From assembly GCF_022965805.1 (NCBI RefSeq), contig NC_133115.1, positions 36,323,321 through 36,387,320 on the forward strand: a stretch of 64,000 nt of DNA, read 5' to 3'. The notes below the pieces were generated by a model that had not been told where the DNA came from, searched no databases, and saw nothing but the letters and a program-made list of their open reading frames with translations. How positions within the stretch are numbered: the stretch's first letter is position 1; every line of letters begins with the position of its first letter. Made by a program: the position numbers and the translations under genes. This document shows, piece by piece, positions 62,661 through 64,000 of the stretch. Source of the DNA: Primulina eburnea. Lineage: Eukaryota > Streptophyta > Magnoliopsida > Lamiales > Gesneriaceae.

Positions 62661-64000
62661 TCAGGAGTTGGATTCCTGTCTTGGTTTTCTTCGTTCCGTT
62701 GGAGGGCCATCTCTCTGTCTTACATATGCTTTGCTCTTGTACTTTGATGTTCTAGATTGCTTCGGTTGATAAGTCGGATACTGACATGGAATTATTTCTC
62801 CGTTGATATACTTATCTCCTACAAAAAAAAAAATTGAGAGAGAAGAAATGAATTTTACAACTGAAATCCACTTTCCAATACAAGATCACAACTTATTTTA
62901 TGATCAACCACCTCCGTAATCCTTGTTCTTAACATCTATGTATGAATCTGGCAGGACCCACAAAACGCCCGGGAGACCTGCAAGCAAGAGGAAAAAAATT
63001 ATCAAGCCTTGATACACGGCAAGTAATCCAGGGAACCATATGAAATATACCAGTGACTGGTAAAAGAATGGTTTAAGCTTTTGAGGGAGAGCACATACCC
63101 TTAAATTTTTCTGAAGTTTCTTCTGATACGGTGCACTGAAACCCAGTGTACGTAGTGGTACTAAATGCATACATGTTCTTCTTTGCTTCTTCCATGCTGG
63201 TCCATATATTTGAGAGCAAATGAGATGTAAGATATCGAACTCTTATATAACGCCCTTTCAAAATAAGTTCACTATACTGTACACAGATATCAAGCATTAC
63301 TAGAACTCGACTTTCCAAGAATATTATTCTATTTAATTCCCATAATGTTGCTACAATAATAAGCACATAGACAACATTCACCAGCATCATGATTGCAGCC
63401 ACCAATCTACATGAGCGTCTTATGAGACTCTTTTCGCTTATGCATGTCTATGTTTTTTTCCCAAAGCTCATCGCTTCTATAAAACACAGTAATCAGCACT
63501 TAACGCACAAACTATATTTTGAATTAAAAAAGGAACAATTACCAGCAAATATGCATTAACATACAGGTCGCTTAGAAACCATTACGGTATATTCGTATGC
63601 AGTCAGTGCTTGAAAAAAAAAATGATCTTGTAATCTATTCGTAATGCATGTAAGAAAATAAAAATGAACTACTATGCATTGCAACAGAGGAAAGATAAAC
63701 TGAAGCAGCATATATAATCTAGCAAGATTTCAATTTTCAGCCCCAGTGAAAATTTAAAGCCAGCGGCCAAACAGAGGATACACAGAAAAAATGAAAGACA
63801 AAAACCTAATAATCTTAAAATAAACAAAACAAAGTTACAAAGAAGCGGAAAAACCTGCCAAGGACGGTGGCAAGAGTGTCGAGATACGTGTCAATCATCT
63901 GCTCTCTGGTGGGGGCGGGGTCTTTTGGGAACTCCATGACAATAAGCCAGTGATTGTAGTCACAGCCCGGTAACATTATCGGCTCCCTTTCCTCGTCGCT
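62661..64000 (-). CDS. MORF2: Multiple organellar RNA editing factor, MORF2/DAG type, plastid (5' end outside window)
   Basis: MORF/RIP proteins bind PPR editing factors and are needed for C-to-U editing; MORF2, the counterpart of Antirrhinum DAG, acts in chloroplasts. Exons seen: 64000-63855, 63196-63099, 62977-62912 and 62818-62661, all joining in frame to a stop. Family blocks: [97 protein letters not shown] and a basic tail with [15 protein letters not shown]. The transit peptide and start codon lie beyond the right edge. [20 protein letters not shown] distinguishes it from MORF9 and the mitochondrial members. Complete within what is visible. Confidence 0.95.

Overview
The window is nuclear DNA of a dicot plant. 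It is AT-rich with spliced genes, and the protein families include class IV HD-ZIP, ROP-interactive CRIB, XTH, GA 2-oxidase, MORF/DAG and plant DUF538/DUF1218 proteins. A short MITE carrying paired gtgagacggtctcac-type motifs recurs throughout; I associate it with Lamiales, so an asterid of that order is my best guess (inference, not tested). There are no bacterial features, CRISPR arrays, rRNA genes or convincing tRNA genes.

Layout. 1-8.4 kb: the 5' part of an N6-methyl-AMP (adenosine) deaminase-like gene and a complete ML1/PDF2-type HD-ZIP IV gene, both on the minus strand. 8.4-14 kb: an AT-rich spacer, then a dead COBRA-like (COBL7-type) gene broken by two unrelated solo LTRs, each with a perfect 5-bp target duplication. 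14.5-24 kb: minus-strand genes for a RIC/CRIB protein, an OST3/OST6 subunit of oligosaccharyltransferase, a P-class PPR protein and the thiazole synthase THI1. 25.9-29.7 kb: plus-strand XTH8-like and CRIPT genes. 31.3-34.2 kb: a decayed DNAJC25/ATJ50-like gene containing a SINE. 34-41 kb: a gene-poor spacer with microsatellites. 40.9-42.6 kb: a GA2ox8-like gene. 43.8-44.4 kb: a truncated PPDK-regulatory-protein (RP1) gene. 45.3-47.4 kb: an uncharacterised single-TM protein. 51.8-52.9 kb: an F-box protein. 57-57.8 kb: a DUF1218 membrane protein. 60.5-61.0 kb: a DUF538 secreted protein. 62.7-64 kb: the 3' part of a MORF2/DAG plastid RNA-editing factor.

The genes are ordinary, unlinked housekeeping and developmental genes; nothing suggests a cluster or operon-like system. 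Several act in the epidermis, cell wall or growth (PDF2, XTH, RIC, GA2ox), but shared function by position is not supported. Exon models were read by hand from reading frame, splice sites and family similarity; those called CDS join in frame from start to stop, or to the window edge.

The most informative content is the mobile-element layer: a MITE family of about 180 bp with 9-bp target duplications (Mutator-like), one copy of which is split by a Cassandra-type solo LTR carrying a 5S rRNA-like segment; two non-autonomous hAT-like elements with 8-bp duplications; a 100-bp tRNA-type SINE; and three gene remnants in different stages of decay. I found no evidence of a novel biological system.
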